Origin: Bryobacteraceae bacterium
GTDB taxonomy: Bacteria; Acidobacteriota; Terriglobia; Bryobacterales; Bryobacteraceae
DNA: 64,000 nucleotides
Direction of reading: 5' to 3'
Assembly (NCBI GenBank): GCA_025056455.1
Contig: JANWVY010000002.1
Location: forward strand, 110,737-174,736
Every line of letters starts with the position of its first letter. Position 1 is the stretch's first letter. This document shows, piece after piece, positions 9,411 through 17,644 of this stretch. Position numbers and translations under genes: made by a program. The notes beneath the pieces are model-generated. The model did no database searches. It had not been told where the DNA came from and saw nothing but the letters and a program-made list of their open reading frames with translations.

Positions 9411-10103
9411 ATGTCAGAGTTTCAAGATCAAATTGTCTTTGTGACGGGCGCCTGCGGCATGTTAGGTGAGATTGTTGTGCGGCAGTTTCTGGATGCAGGT
9501 GCACAGGTGGTAGGCGTCGACAAGCACTGGCCAGGAGTTCCCGAGACCGGGCGCCTGCTGCCAGTCGAGCTCGACCTGAGCGACCCTGCGCAGTGTCGCC
9601 GCGCGGTAGACATTGCCCTGGAGCGCCATGGCCGGATTGACGTACTGCTTCACCTTGTCGGGGGCTTCGCAGCCGGCGCCTCCATCGCCGAAACTTCGGA
9701 TGAAATCTGGTTTGGAATGCTCAATATTAACCTGAACTCCACCTTCATGCTTTGCCGCGAGGTTTTGCCTCACATGCTGGCCAACCGGCGCGGGCGCATC
9801 ATCGCCATCGGCGCAAAGGCTGGGGTCGACCCGGTCGCCAACATGGGGGCCTATCACGTTTCCAAAGCGGCCGTCCACGCTTTAATCCGCGCGATCGGAC
9901 GCGAATGTAAGGGGACCGGAGTCACAGCAAACGCGATCCTGCCGAGCATCATCGACACCGAAACGAATCGCAAAGCGATGCCGGATAAAGACCACTCCAA
10001 GTGGGTTCAGCCGACCGCGATCGCTCAACTGATTCAGTATCTTGCCTCCGGGGCGGCTGCCGATATCAACGGTGCGCTGATCCCCATTTATGGTCAGGCT
10101 TGA
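9411..10103 (+). CDS. SDR-family oxidoreductase
   Basis: About 230 residues from the ATG at 9411, preceded by GGAAGGA; an in-frame GTG at 9384 is less likely. The Rossmann signature is IVFVTGACGMLGE and the second-strand VGVDK follows. NIN (LNINLNSTF) and the catalytic YHVSK (Tyr148, Lys152) are present. The residue normally serine in the catalytic triad sits in IIAIGAKAGVDP and is Ala or Gly here, so the usual Ser-Tyr-Lys triad is incomplete. It probably uses NAD(P)H; the substrate cannot be read. It lies directly downstream of the cupin gene. Confidence 0.85.
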   Translation: MSEFQDQIVFVTGACGMLGEIVVRQFLDAGAQVVGVDKHWPGVPETGRLLPVELDLSDPAQCRRAVDIALERHGRIDVLLHLVGGFAAGASIAETSDEIWFGMLNINLNSTFMLCREVLPHMLANRRGRIIAIGAKAGVDPVANMGAYHVSKAAVHALIRAIGRECKGTGVTANAILPSIIDTETNRKAMPDKDHSKWVQPTAIAQLIQYLASGAAADINGALIPIYGQA

Positions 10104-10124
10104 CCCTCGGGGGTTTTTGCCTCC

Positions 10125-10236
10125 CTGGCTGTTCTCCTCCCCCAGTTGGCCCTCGCCTGTGCTCTCCCGCCTGTTCGCTTCGCCTGTGCTCCCCCAGCTG
10201 TTCACCCTCGCCTGTGCTCGTCCAGTTGTGCTGGCC
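10125..10236. repeat. Four imperfect tandem copies of a 27-28 bp unit
   Basis: TCGCCTGTGCTC occurs exactly at 10153, 10180 and 10208, and a diverged copy begins near 10125. Each unit continues with a variant of CCCCAGCTGTTCACCC. The array fills nearly the whole gap between the convergent SDR and SMP-30 genes. It contains no convincing ORF. On the minus strand it reads as GGCGAGGGTGAACAGCTGGG-type text. Confidence 0.8.
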
Positions 10237-10244
10237 CTGTACGG

Positions 10245-11186
10245 TTAGCGACGCCACCCTGATTCTTTCAGCGGCACACTCCACAAGGACCCTCCCGCCG
10301 TAATAAACAGCGTCTTCAAGTCGGGACCGCCAAAGGTGCAGTTGGTGACCTCGTCTTGCGGAATGGGCACAAACTCTAAGAGTTTTCCCTCGGGGCTAAG
10401 AATGAAAATGCCGCCCCGGTACTTCTCTGTAGTTTCGTAAGGCGGCCTGGGCTGGTTGCGGCCGGCAGCGACAAATAATCTCCCTCGCCGGTCAATCTTG
10501 ACGCCGTCCGGGCCACGCGCGCTCCCCCAATCAAAGATGAGTTTGCCGCTAGAAGCTCTTACGGTCCCATTCGGCAAGAGGTCAAAACGCCACAGCTTGC
10601 GTGCGCCGCCTACCTTGTTGTTATTATTGTCCGCCACATACAGATACCGGTCATCGGGCGTCACTAGCAGACCGTTAGGGCGGTCCACTTCGGTCTCTAG
10701 AATCCGAACAACCTGACCTGGCGCATCGATGCGGTAAACGGCCTCGGGCATCTCCATCCCCGTCCGGTCGCCATAGCGCGGGTCGCTAAAGTAAATGCGA
10801 CCTCTGCTATCGATGGTGAGGTCATTCGGCGAGTTGTATCTCTTGCCCTGATAGTGATCGGTGAGAACTGTGAGCGAGCCGTCCCGCTCGGTGCGGGTGA
10901 CGCGCCGGGCCACAGGTTCACACACGATGAGACGTCCTTGAGGATCGACCAGGGTCCCATTGGCTCCCCCCGCCGCCTCGCGGAACGTGCTGATGCGACC
11001 GGCAGCGTCCCGCCGGCTGATGCGTCCACGGCCGGTGAAGTAAAGCCAGCCCGCTGGGTCCCAAGACGGACCTTCGCCAGCAAAAACATTTTCTGCTTCT
11101 AACTTCGGAGGTCCAGCCGTGATGGGTTGCCCAGCAAGCGGCCTCAGGGCAATCAACAACAGGAGCTTCAGCAGCACATTAGCCAT
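10245..11186 (-). CDS. SMP-30 / gluconolactonase-type beta-propeller, secreted
   Basis: 313 residues with a signal peptide (MANVLLKLLLLIALRPLAGQ). The body is a six-bladed propeller of the SMP-30/gluconolactonase/LRE type: GEGPSWDPAGWLYFT at blade 1 with the metal-ligand Glu, RYNSPNDLTIDSRGRIYFSD with the Asn-Asp pair, DRPNGLLVTPDDRYLYVADN, and ARGPDGVKIDRRGRLFVAAG, which carries the late metal-binding Asp. These enzymes hydrolyse sugar lactones in a Ca- or Zn-dependent way. A periplasmic lactonase is likely; the exact lactone is unknown. Confidence 0.85.
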   Translation of the reverse strand: MANVLLKLLLLIALRPLAGQPITAGPPKLEAENVFAGEGPSWDPAGWLYFTGRGRISRRDAAGRISTFREAAGGANGTLVDPQGRLIVCEPVARRVTRTERDGSLTVLTDHYQGKRYNSPNDLTIDSRGRIYFSDPRYGDRTGMEMPEAVYRIDAPGQVVRILETEVDRPNGLLVTPDDRYLYVADNNNNKVGGARKLWRFDLLPNGTVRASSGKLIFDWGSARGPDGVKIDRRGRLFVAAGRNQPRPPYETTEKYRGGIFILSPEGKLLEFVPIPQDEVTNCTFGGPDLKTLFITAGGSLWSVPLKESGWRR

Positions 11187-11374
11187 ACTCTTTTGAGTGT
11201 AGTTTCACCTTCCCGTTAGGATTCAGCCAAGGCCGGCAAGGGCGACGAGGGCATTCCTTTCACCCGGGCAATCCTCTTCGGAGGGTGCCAAGCTAGCAGC
11301 TCGTAGACGGCTGTTTCGGAGCTGGCTAGTACCGTTAAAAAGGAGCCGCTCGGATCGGGGCGTAAGCACCTAGA

Positions 11375-13045
11375 TTAGTTACGCTGAAGCTTGGCGAAGT
11401 AGGTGTCGGCGAGTTGAGGATCAACCTCGACAGCCTGGCGCCAGCAACGACGGGCTTCCTGCTCATCGCCCAGCGCTCGCAGCGCATGCCCCAGATTGAC
11501 GAGCGCTTCGGAGAACCTTGGCTTTTGCGCTAAGGCTTGGCGATAGATGTCGGCGGCTTTGCGGTGCTCGCCATCTTTTTGGCGTAAGAGCGCGATGTTG
11601 TAGAGCAAGTCGGCAGTGGACTGGCCAAGCTCGCTTAACTTGCGCTCTACCTCCTCTGCTTTGGCAAGCTCCCGCCGTTCTAGTGCCAGACCAGCAAGAG
11701 CCTGGAGAATTTCTGGATTGGACGGCTCGGCTGCGGCTGCCATTTCAAACGCTTGAGCCGCAGTTTCGTGATCTCCAAGCTGCCAGTAGCATACCCCGAG
11801 ATTGACCAAAGCGTCGGCCCAGTCCGGCTGCAAGCGCGTGCATTCCTCAAAAGCCTCGGCGCCAGCTTTCCAGCTGCCTCGCAATGCCCGTAAATAGCCA
11901 AGGCGGAACCAAGCATCAGCCGAGTTGGGAGCCACCTTGACCAGCCGCATATAGACTTTTTCGGCGTCATGGCGAGCGTTGCGTTTTTCCAGGGCTGCGG
12001 CTAGCGCCCAGAGCGGACCGGGTTGATCCGGGGCCACCTGAATCGCGCGTTCATAACTGCGCCGGGCGCTTTCCCAATCGCCCTTCGCCTCGAGGAGGGT
12101 CGCCAGTGCGAGGTGCACCTGCTTGTGATCTGGACGGAGCACGGCCGCTTTTTGGTAGGCCAGAAGAGCACCCTCGACGTCGCCCCGGTTTTGAAGCACA
12201 AACCCGAGGTTGTACCAAGCTTCCATGGATTCCGGACTGTTTTCTGTTAACTGCCGGCCGTATTCGAGCGCTTGGTCCCAGTCCTGACGGCTCAAAGCGA
12301 GCGTCGAGAGAGCTTCCAGCACCGCGCGCGATTTCGGGCGCACCCGTTGCAGCCGTTCTGCGCACTCCTGCAAACTGATCATGTCCTTGCGCGCAATGCA
12401 GATGGCAATTTGATTCACCAACACTTCCTCGGCGTTGGCATTACGCTGAAGCAACTTTTTATAGATCTCTGCGGCTGGTTCAAATTGCCACTGCAATTGC
12501 AACGCTACGGCTTTCCCAAATTGCGCGATAGGATGATTAGGATCGCGATTGAGGCATTGCTCAAAGGCTTCTTGCGCGTGTTTGGGCTTTTTGAGATGGA
12601 GCAAGCATACGCCTAAGCCGATCCGCGGTTCGGGCCGCGCTGGATCCACTTCCGCGGCTCGTTCAAACGCCAGGGCCGCTTCCCGGTAGCGCTTCAACTT
12701 TTCCAGCGCCAAGCCGAGGTTAAAGTGCGCGGTTTTGCTTTTCGGGTCTGCCGCGGCTGCTTTGGTGTAACTGGTTACCGCTTCCTCGTAGCGCTCCAGT
12801 TCGAATTGAATGTGTCCAGCTGCGGAGTAACATTCCGCAGCGTGCTTGGGGTTTTCCGCGCCACGGAGTAACTCCTCGAGCGCCTGTTCGGTAAGCCCTT
12901 CCAAGTGCAGCGTGACGGCTTTGACAAACGCCGGGGAACTGGCGGCGCGCCGCTTCAATTGAGCATCCGACGGTTCAATTCGTAGCAGTGCAGGAATTAA
13001 CTCATCCTCGACAAACCAGATCCATTGATCTTTGATTTCTCGCAT
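11375..13045 (-). CDS. Large TPR-repeat protein, cytoplasmic
   Basis: 556 residues, ATG at 13043-13045 with AGGA about eight bases upstream. From residue 80 to the end it is almost wholly tetratricopeptide repeats with the usual W/L-G-Y-A-F-A-P spacing, for example AHFNLGLALEKLKRYREAAL, AWYNLGFVLQNRGDVEGALL and ALVNLGVCYWQLGDHETAAQ. There are roughly 12 repeats. No signal peptide, so it probably acts inside the cell as a scaffold. It starts 45 bases after the end of the 959-residue gene, in the same direction; the two probably form an operon. Confidence 0.87.
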   Translation of the reverse strand: MREIKDQWIWFVEDELIPALLRIEPSDAQLKRRAASSPAFVKAVTLHLEGLTEQALEELLRGAENPKHAAECYSAAGHIQFELERYEEAVTSYTKAAAADPKSKTAHFNLGLALEKLKRYREAALAFERAAEVDPARPEPRIGLGVCLLHLKKPKHAQEAFEQCLNRDPNHPIAQFGKAVALQLQWQFEPAAEIYKKLLQRNANAEEVLVNQIAICIARKDMISLQECAERLQRVRPKSRAVLEALSTLALSRQDWDQALEYGRQLTENSPESMEAWYNLGFVLQNRGDVEGALLAYQKAAVLRPDHKQVHLALATLLEAKGDWESARRSYERAIQVAPDQPGPLWALAAALEKRNARHDAEKVYMRLVKVAPNSADAWFRLGYLRALRGSWKAGAEAFEECTRLQPDWADALVNLGVCYWQLGDHETAAQAFEMAAAAEPSNPEILQALAGLALERRELAKAEEVERKLSELGQSTADLLYNIALLRQKDGEHRKAADIYRQALAQKPRFSEALVNLGHALRALGDEQEARRCWRQAVEVDPQLADTYFAKLQRN

Positions 13046-13090
13046 GCCGAAGTCCTATTTTCTGTTTGATCCAGGAGGACAGCTACGCCT

Positions 13091-15970
13091 CTACTTTTTG
13101 GATTTTGGTTTCAAACGCCACATCTGAATGGAGCGGATCTGGCCGCGCTCAGAGGCTTCGTTGGCGACGCCAAAGCCACCTGTCAGGAGCTTGGACTCGA
13201 CCCATTCATCCACCAGCTTGTCTTGAACGGTCACTGTGAACCGGTCTGCTAGCACATCCATGCGCACCTTAAAGATGTCCCCGAGGCGCACGGCAAACGG
13301 CAGCGGCTTTTCGGAAGGGGGGTCCGCTTTACCATCCCGAACCGCGAAGCGAACGAAGTGCACCTCCGGTTGGACACCGCCCCGGACTTGTACCAGCTTC
13401 GCCAGGTAATAGTTTTTGGCGTTTGCGGCGCGGGCCACCCAAGATACAGCTTTCGATTCAATCTCTGCCAGAAACTCCACGCGGTAGTCGATGACGGTCA
13501 TCGACGGTTGAAAAAAGGCGATTTGCCGCAGACGTGTGCCTTTGGCGTCGAGCGCCCACTCCTGAGTCCAGCCAGCCTCGCCTAGGATGACACCTGCCAC
13601 TTCGGCCTCAGCGCTTCGCGAAGCTGAAGGAGTTGCCGGCGGATTGGAAGATGGTTTGGGGGAAGAAAGGAAAAACCAAGCGCCGAGGCCGCCAAAGACA
13701 GCCAGTACGGCGGCGATGGCGCCAATCTTGAGTCCGGAACTAGAAGGACTGGCCTCGGTCAGCACGGACCCCGCCGGCAGTGTGACACCAGAGGGGATCG
13801 AGACCGTTTGAGGCGGGACAGGGGGAGCCATCGGGCCAGCCTCCACCGCGGCCGGTTGCTCCACTTTGGCGCCGATTGTTGGCGCGTTTTGGCCAGCCCC
13901 AGCTGCCTCGCCTTTTTGGTTTTCTTTCTCGGCTGCCTGCGCGAGGGCGTCTTCTAGTTCCTCGCTTAAGGCTGTCGGTTCTTCGATCGGATCTTCCGCC
14001 ACTTCGCGCTTTTGCCGGTCGGTTTCCTGGGGCGCCGTAGCGCGCTCGAGATTGAGCTGCGACAGCTTCGCCTCTGCACGGGACTTTTTGCGAAGGGCTG
14101 CATCGGCCGCCTGGTCTGCTGGTTTTCCTTCTGTTTGCAGAGCTTCTCGGCCAGCAGGAACGGGTTCGGACTTCGTGCTCTCGATTTCCGCCGGGCCTGT
14201 CGGGGGTGGACCGATCAACATGGGAGCGCGCAGTGGCTGCAGGGAAAGAGCGGGAAGATGAAGCCTCGTGCTCACTGCGCTTGCAGGCTCGAGACGGGGA
14301 ACCTCACCGGTCTTGGCTTCGCGAAGATTGGGAACTGGAAACTTCACCATGTCCCCGAAGGCCGGAGGCGGAAGTTCATCTTGTTGCCGCACCTCGGCGC
14401 TGGCTAGGCCGACCGAAGATCGATCCTCTCGACGGGCAGACTCATTACTCTTGGAGGATTTTTGAAACGCCCCTGGTGGTTCATATAACTCCAAAGCCGC
14501 CGCCAGCGCGGGGATTCCGTTCTCTGCCGGCTCACTCCCAGGTTCCAGTTCATCCCAAACGAGCGGTTCAGGTCTCGCTGGCTCGCCGGGCAGTGGAGTT
14601 TCCGGCTCAGCCAACAACTCCGCGACAGAGGCCAAGGGCGGTTCCTCCGCTAGGCGCCGAAACCCGTTCCGCGGGGGATCCGGATCGTTTGAAAAGTCAA
14701 AGCCCGACACCTCGTAACGGAGTTTGGTCGATTCGGCAAACTCCACGCGCAGCGGGTAGTCGAGCATCTCCACCGGCTCCAGGGGAAACTGGAAGCTTTG
14801 CCATCGCTGTTGCGACAACTTCCAGGCGATTTGCTGAACGGCGTTGCGGTGGGAATTGCTCATTTTGGATTCGGGGGGCAGAATTGCTGCTGCCCTTTCT
14901 TGGCTCGCCGTGTCGGCCATCGCGTAATCTCCCGTCCGTAATCTGAGCGTTCGAAAGCTCGGCTGCGAAGTACTCATCGGCTGAAAACCAGTAAAGCCTT
15001 TAGGGATGATCGAGGAGTTCGCTCTAGATTTCGACCGGGAAGCCTTAGCCCCACCAGGCTGCTTCCACCAAAAATTTTTTGCCGGGCGTTGCTCGGAACT
15101 GCTCTTGAGAGAGAAGCCCGCAGGCCGCACATCCACCGGGATGAGCCGCTCGGGAAAGGCGTAAGGATAATAGCCGCGGTCGGAAACCAAGTCGATGGGC
15201 CAGGCGGAGGGTAGCGGTGCGCTCAGTTGCCACTCCGCCTCTTGCTCTTGATCACTGGCGAACGGATCTAGGGAGGAGTCCGGCGAATCTTCCGCAACGC
15301 CCAGCTCCAGCAACTCGTCCCCGCTCGTCCTCATCTTCGCGGGCATTAGCGGGCCGCTTGCCGGCGTCTCCGGGCTCGCTCCGAAACCACCTCGCGAACG
15401 CGTCCGAGCGAGTGGGATCTCAAACACCCCCCGATCGCCCTGCTCCGCTCGCGTGCTGCGCTTGGAGGCAGACCGATTCGGCGGAATCATTCGGACAACC
15501 TTTGGATGAAACTCGGGCGGTTGCTCTCGGGCGGGTTCTTCGCAGCTTGATTCAGCCGCAGAATCATCCTGCTCTCTGCCGCTTGCGTTGCTTGAAAGCT
15601 GCCGAAACCCCTCGTGTTCCGTGGCTTCTAAGGCATAGCCAGAAATCGAAAAGCCGGGCTCGCGGCTCGCAAAACGGTTCGCTCCGTTGGCCTCCAGCCA
15701 TTCCGGAGGATCCGTGGTGAACGGCAAGCTGATCGGTCTCGGCCCGTGACTCCAGGATCGCCACAACTCGGGTCCGTAGCCGATGTTCTTCCGAAAAGAG
15801 GCCACAGGCCCGTGCTGCTCGAGCAGTCCTGCGGTGGCCGGCGACTCGCCCCGGTTCAAGCGGTCAAGGATCTCGCCATACGATAAGCGATGCTGGAGGG
15901 AGCAGAAATCGCCTCCGCTTCGAAATCGTTGGGCCGGGGAAACGGGCCGCCCGCAGTAACGGCATGCCAT
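13091..15970 (-). CDS. Single-pass membrane protein with N-terminal zinc-finger-like motif and C-terminal LamG-like domain
   Basis: 959 residues. The start has Cys3-x2-Cys6 and later Cys23-x3-His27 (MACRYCGRPV, GGDFCSLQHR), a compact zinc-binding pattern resembling FCS-type fingers. Residues about 50-740 are Pro/Glu/Ser-rich and low in predicted structure, with many acidic and PLPGEPARPEP-like stretches. A transmembrane helix lies at about 745-768 (GLKIGAIAAVLAVFGGLGAW). The remaining 170 residues look like a beta-sandwich of the LamG/DUF1080 type (RLQQ-free, with FKVRMDVLADRFTVTVQDK). The finger should be cytoplasmic and the sandwich outside. Function unknown. A TPR gene follows it, and a Roadblock gene is divergent to it. 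Confidence 0.75.
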   Translation of the reverse strand: MACRYCGRPVSPAQRFRSGGDFCSLQHRLSYGEILDRLNRGESPATAGLLEQHGPVASFRKNIGYGPELWRSWSHGPRPISLPFTTDPPEWLEANGANRFASREPGFSISGYALEATEHEGFRQLSSNASGREQDDSAAESSCEEPAREQPPEFHPKVVRMIPPNRSASKRSTRAEQGDRGVFEIPLARTRSRGGFGASPETPASGPLMPAKMRTSGDELLELGVAEDSPDSSLDPFASDQEQEAEWQLSAPLPSAWPIDLVSDRGYYPYAFPERLIPVDVRPAGFSLKSSSEQRPAKNFWWKQPGGAKASRSKSRANSSIIPKGFTGFQPMSTSQPSFRTLRLRTGDYAMADTASQERAAAILPPESKMSNSHRNAVQQIAWKLSQQRWQSFQFPLEPVEMLDYPLRVEFAESTKLRYEVSGFDFSNDPDPPRNGFRRLAEEPPLASVAELLAEPETPLPGEPARPEPLVWDELEPGSEPAENGIPALAAALELYEPPGAFQKSSKSNESARREDRSSVGLASAEVRQQDELPPPAFGDMVKFPVPNLREAKTGEVPRLEPASAVSTRLHLPALSLQPLRAPMLIGPPPTGPAEIESTKSEPVPAGREALQTEGKPADQAADAALRKKSRAEAKLSQLNLERATAPQETDRQKREVAEDPIEEPTALSEELEDALAQAAEKENQKGEAAGAGQNAPTIGAKVEQPAAVEAGPMAPPVPPQTVSIPSGVTLPAGSVLTEASPSSSGLKIGAIAAVLAVFGGLGAWFFLSSPKPSSNPPATPSASRSAEAEVAGVILGEAGWTQEWALDAKGTRLRQIAFFQPSMTVIDYRVEFLAEIESKAVSWVARAANAKNYYLAKLVQVRGGVQPEVHFVRFAVRDGKADPPSEKPLPFAVRLGDIFKVRMDVLADRFTVTVQDKLVDEWVESKLLTGGFGVANEASERGQIRSIQMWRLKPKSKK

Positions 15971-16234
15971 GGCGAGTGTACTTTTGCCTTGCCTTCCATC
16001 CTACGGTCGGAGCAGGCAAGACGCTAGAACCATAAACCACCTAGTTGGGCTCCTCAGCAAAATGACTTACTACTGAACGAGAGGTGTGTCTTAAATCTCG
16101 CGGTTCTCAACGCAGCTAAAGTCCGAGCCCAACTCGCCGATAGAAAGAGCAAGCACACACAACACGGACTGGGTGGGCTCACGTCTCACCGGTCGCATTC
16201 AAGCAGCTTTTCCCAAAGCTGGGGAGGCCCCCGA

Positions 16235-16603
16235 ATGGCAGTGATCGATCAAATTCAACAGGATGTCGAAAATCTGCGGGCAACTGTTCCCGAGCTGCGC
16301 GGCGTTGTCTTAGCATCCAACGACGGGCAGCCGCTGGCCTATTCCCTGTCCCCCGACGTGGAGCCGCATCGCGTGGCAGCGATGGCGGCGGCAGCCTCTA
16401 GCTTAGGCCGACGCGTCAGTGATTCCTTGCAAGTGGGCTCACTTCACGAGATCACGTTATCGAGCAGTGAAGGCCAGATTTTTCTCTACAACGCAGGAGG
16501 CAAAGGCGTCCTTGCGGTGATTGGTCCGACTGGAGCCAACACCGGATTGATCCATTTGGAAGCCCGGTGGGCGGCGCGCGAGATCGGCGAGCGGATGTCG
16601 TAG
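16235..16603 (+). CDS. Roadblock/LC7 domain protein (MglB-like)
   Basis: 122 residues forming one Roadblock/LC7 domain: helix MAVIDQIQQDVENLRATVPE, strand GVVLASNDGQPLAYSL, helix VAAMAAAASSLGRRVSDSL, strands HEITLSSSEGQIFLYNAG and GVLAVIGP, then a C-terminal helix. Such proteins regulate small Ras-like GTPases, as MglB does for MglA. No MglA-type GTPase is visible in the window. GGGGAGG sits seven bases before the ATG, so the start is well supported. It is divergent from the 959-residue gene with about 260 bases between them. Confidence 0.87.
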   Translation: MAVIDQIQQDVENLRATVPELRGVVLASNDGQPLAYSLSPDVEPHRVAAMAAAASSLGRRVSDSLQVGSLHEITLSSSEGQIFLYNAGGKGVLAVIGPTGANTGLIHLEARWAAREIGERMS

Positions 16604-17019
16604 AAACGTCGCCAAAGAGTTTGCAAGGGCTGCGGCGTTGATCTGGTCTCCCTCGAGCAAAGAGCTCGAGCGGCACGCTGTTCGCTGAATTCCCAAGCGC
16701 CAGAGGCTCCTGGCGTCTGCTCCCCCCTCTATCGGCTCACTCGGCAACGGCCGTACAGACCAAGCGTTCGTTTGCCTTCGATCGCTTCCGTCGATTAAGA
16801 ACCCGCACGAATCTCGGGCCTTTTACCGAACCCCTGGCGTTACTTCCGTTTGTTCCATTTTGTAACCAAAGAGGGATGTTCACGAGCAGCGACAGGGTCG
16901 AAGCTGGAAATGTGGCTCGGGCCTGCACAGAATAGGGGTCCGGCAGCAAGCTGGCCTGGCGGGACAAACTCGGCGCCCAACAAGGCCGGCTGGAACTTCC
17001 AAATAGGGCAGTTCAAAAC

Positions 17020-17068
17020 GAGGCAAAGGTCGCTTCGAAGCAAAGGTCGCCTCAAAAATGAGGCGATC
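17020..17068 (+). promoter_or_regulatory. Competing hairpin elements upstream of the HD-GYP gene
   Basis: GCAAAGGTCGC occurs twice (17023-17033 and 17040-17050). GGTCGCCTC (17045-17053) pairs with GAGGCGATC (17060-17068) across an AAAAAT loop with one G-T. The same GCCTC could instead pair with GAGGC at 17020-17024. Two mutually exclusive stems are therefore possible. A regulatory role is inference; no T-run follows. Confidence 0.35.
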
Positions 17069-17219
17069 TTCGAAAACGGGGCGGAGATGGCGGCTAGAAA
17101 TTCCCAAGCGAAGCGGAAATCTTTGAGGTTCTTCCGTTGCAGGCTGGGGGGGTGATTTTTCTCGCTGACATCCAGTGCTGCCAGGGCGTGATCTGAGGAG
17201 CGTTTTTCGGAGGAGAGTA

Positions 17220-17251
17220 GCCGGCCCAAAGCAGGGGCGCAGCGGGCCGGC
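17220..17251. promoter_or_regulatory. GC-rich inverted repeat in the HD-GYP leader
   Basis: GCCGGCCC at 17220-17227 and GGGCCGGC at 17244-17251 are perfect eight-base arms around a 16-base loop, followed shortly by CTTTT. It lies about 100 bases before the HD-GYP start. It could be an attenuator or terminator-like element. Confidence 0.4.
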
Positions 17252-17352
17252 ATGCTCTTTTCTGGGAGCTGGCAAGGATTGGGGGGATTCCCGGTTCGTG
17301 TCAGGGAAACCCTGGACTCCCGCTCCCCAGACAAACTGCCGATGAACGTTCC

Positions 17353-17643
17353 ATGAGCCGAGCGTTTCTCCTACAGCGCCCCGACACTGCTCAAACGCCC
17401 CCGGCGCAAGGGGTGGGGCAGCTAGGGCGGATCGGTATCGCGCTGACGATTCTGCTCGGACTGGCTGGCTGGGTGGGCGCCTCCTCGCTCGGCAGCCAAC
17501 AGCTGGGTCTGCGGTTTTGCATCTATTTCAGCGCAACGCTTCTGGCCTCGGGCTGGCGAATTACCATACCCAGCGCGGCCTCGAGTCTCAGTCTGAGTTT
17601 TTTTTTACATTCTTACGGCCCTCCAGGAGCTCAAGCTCAGTGA
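17353..17643 (+). CDS. N-terminal membrane part of the HD-GYP sensor, separated by a frameshift
   Basis: 96 codons from the ATG at 17353. Residues about 25-75 form two hydrophobic segments (IALTILLGLAGWVGASSL and LRFCIYFSATLLASG), followed by WRITIPSAASSLSLSFF. This is the typical start of an acidobacterial membrane-sensor domain, which should continue with more membrane helices. Instead the frame passes through nine Ts at 17598-17606 and then ends with HSYGPPGAQAQ and a stop. If one T is skipped, the reading becomes SFFYILTALQELKLSEVTAL and joins the next frame without a break. I read this as the front of one gene with the following entry, not an independent protein. Confidence 0.6.
   Translation: MSRAFLLQRPDTAQTPPAQGVGQLGRIGIALTILLGLAGWVGASSLGSQQLGLRFCIYFSATLLASGWRITIPSAASSLSLSFFLHSYGPPGAQAQ
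17598..17606 (+). repeat. Run of nine T at the frame break
   Basis: The mononucleotide run GAG-T9-ACATTC lies exactly where the N-terminal and C-terminal parts of the HD-GYP gene change frame. Eight Ts would join them in frame. Runs of this length are prone to polymerase slippage, to replication slippage and to sequencing error. Confidence 0.85.
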
Positions 17644-17644
17644 G

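Larger units (their letters stand above)
16604..17352. other. 749-base stretch without a convincing gene, rich in hairpins
   Basis: Short open frames exist on both strands but they lack ribosome sites, conserved-looking sequence or coherent domains. What can be seen is structural: CTCGAGC-AAAGA-GCTCGAG at 16652-16670 just after the Roadblock gene, a paired GAGGC/GCCTC/GAGGC set at 17020-17068, and a GCCGGCCC/GGGCCGGC hairpin at 17220-17251. The last two lie in the leader side of the HD-GYP gene. No known riboswitch core was recognised; c-di-GMP-I consensus blocks were looked for and not seen. Confidence 0.55.

Noticed and set aside
10101-10116. Small CCC-TCG-GGG stem followed by a T-run at the SDR stop
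   Set aside because: The stem is only about three to four base pairs long, too short for a convincing terminator.
16850-17155. 101-codon plus-strand frame in the long gap
   Set aside because: No ribosome site, no domain, and it runs through the hairpin repeats. It is treated as non-coding.
17160-17352. c-di-GMP riboswitch before the HD-GYP gene
   Set aside because: Consensus blocks of the c-di-GMP-I class were not seen, and the hairpin at 17220 does not match either class.
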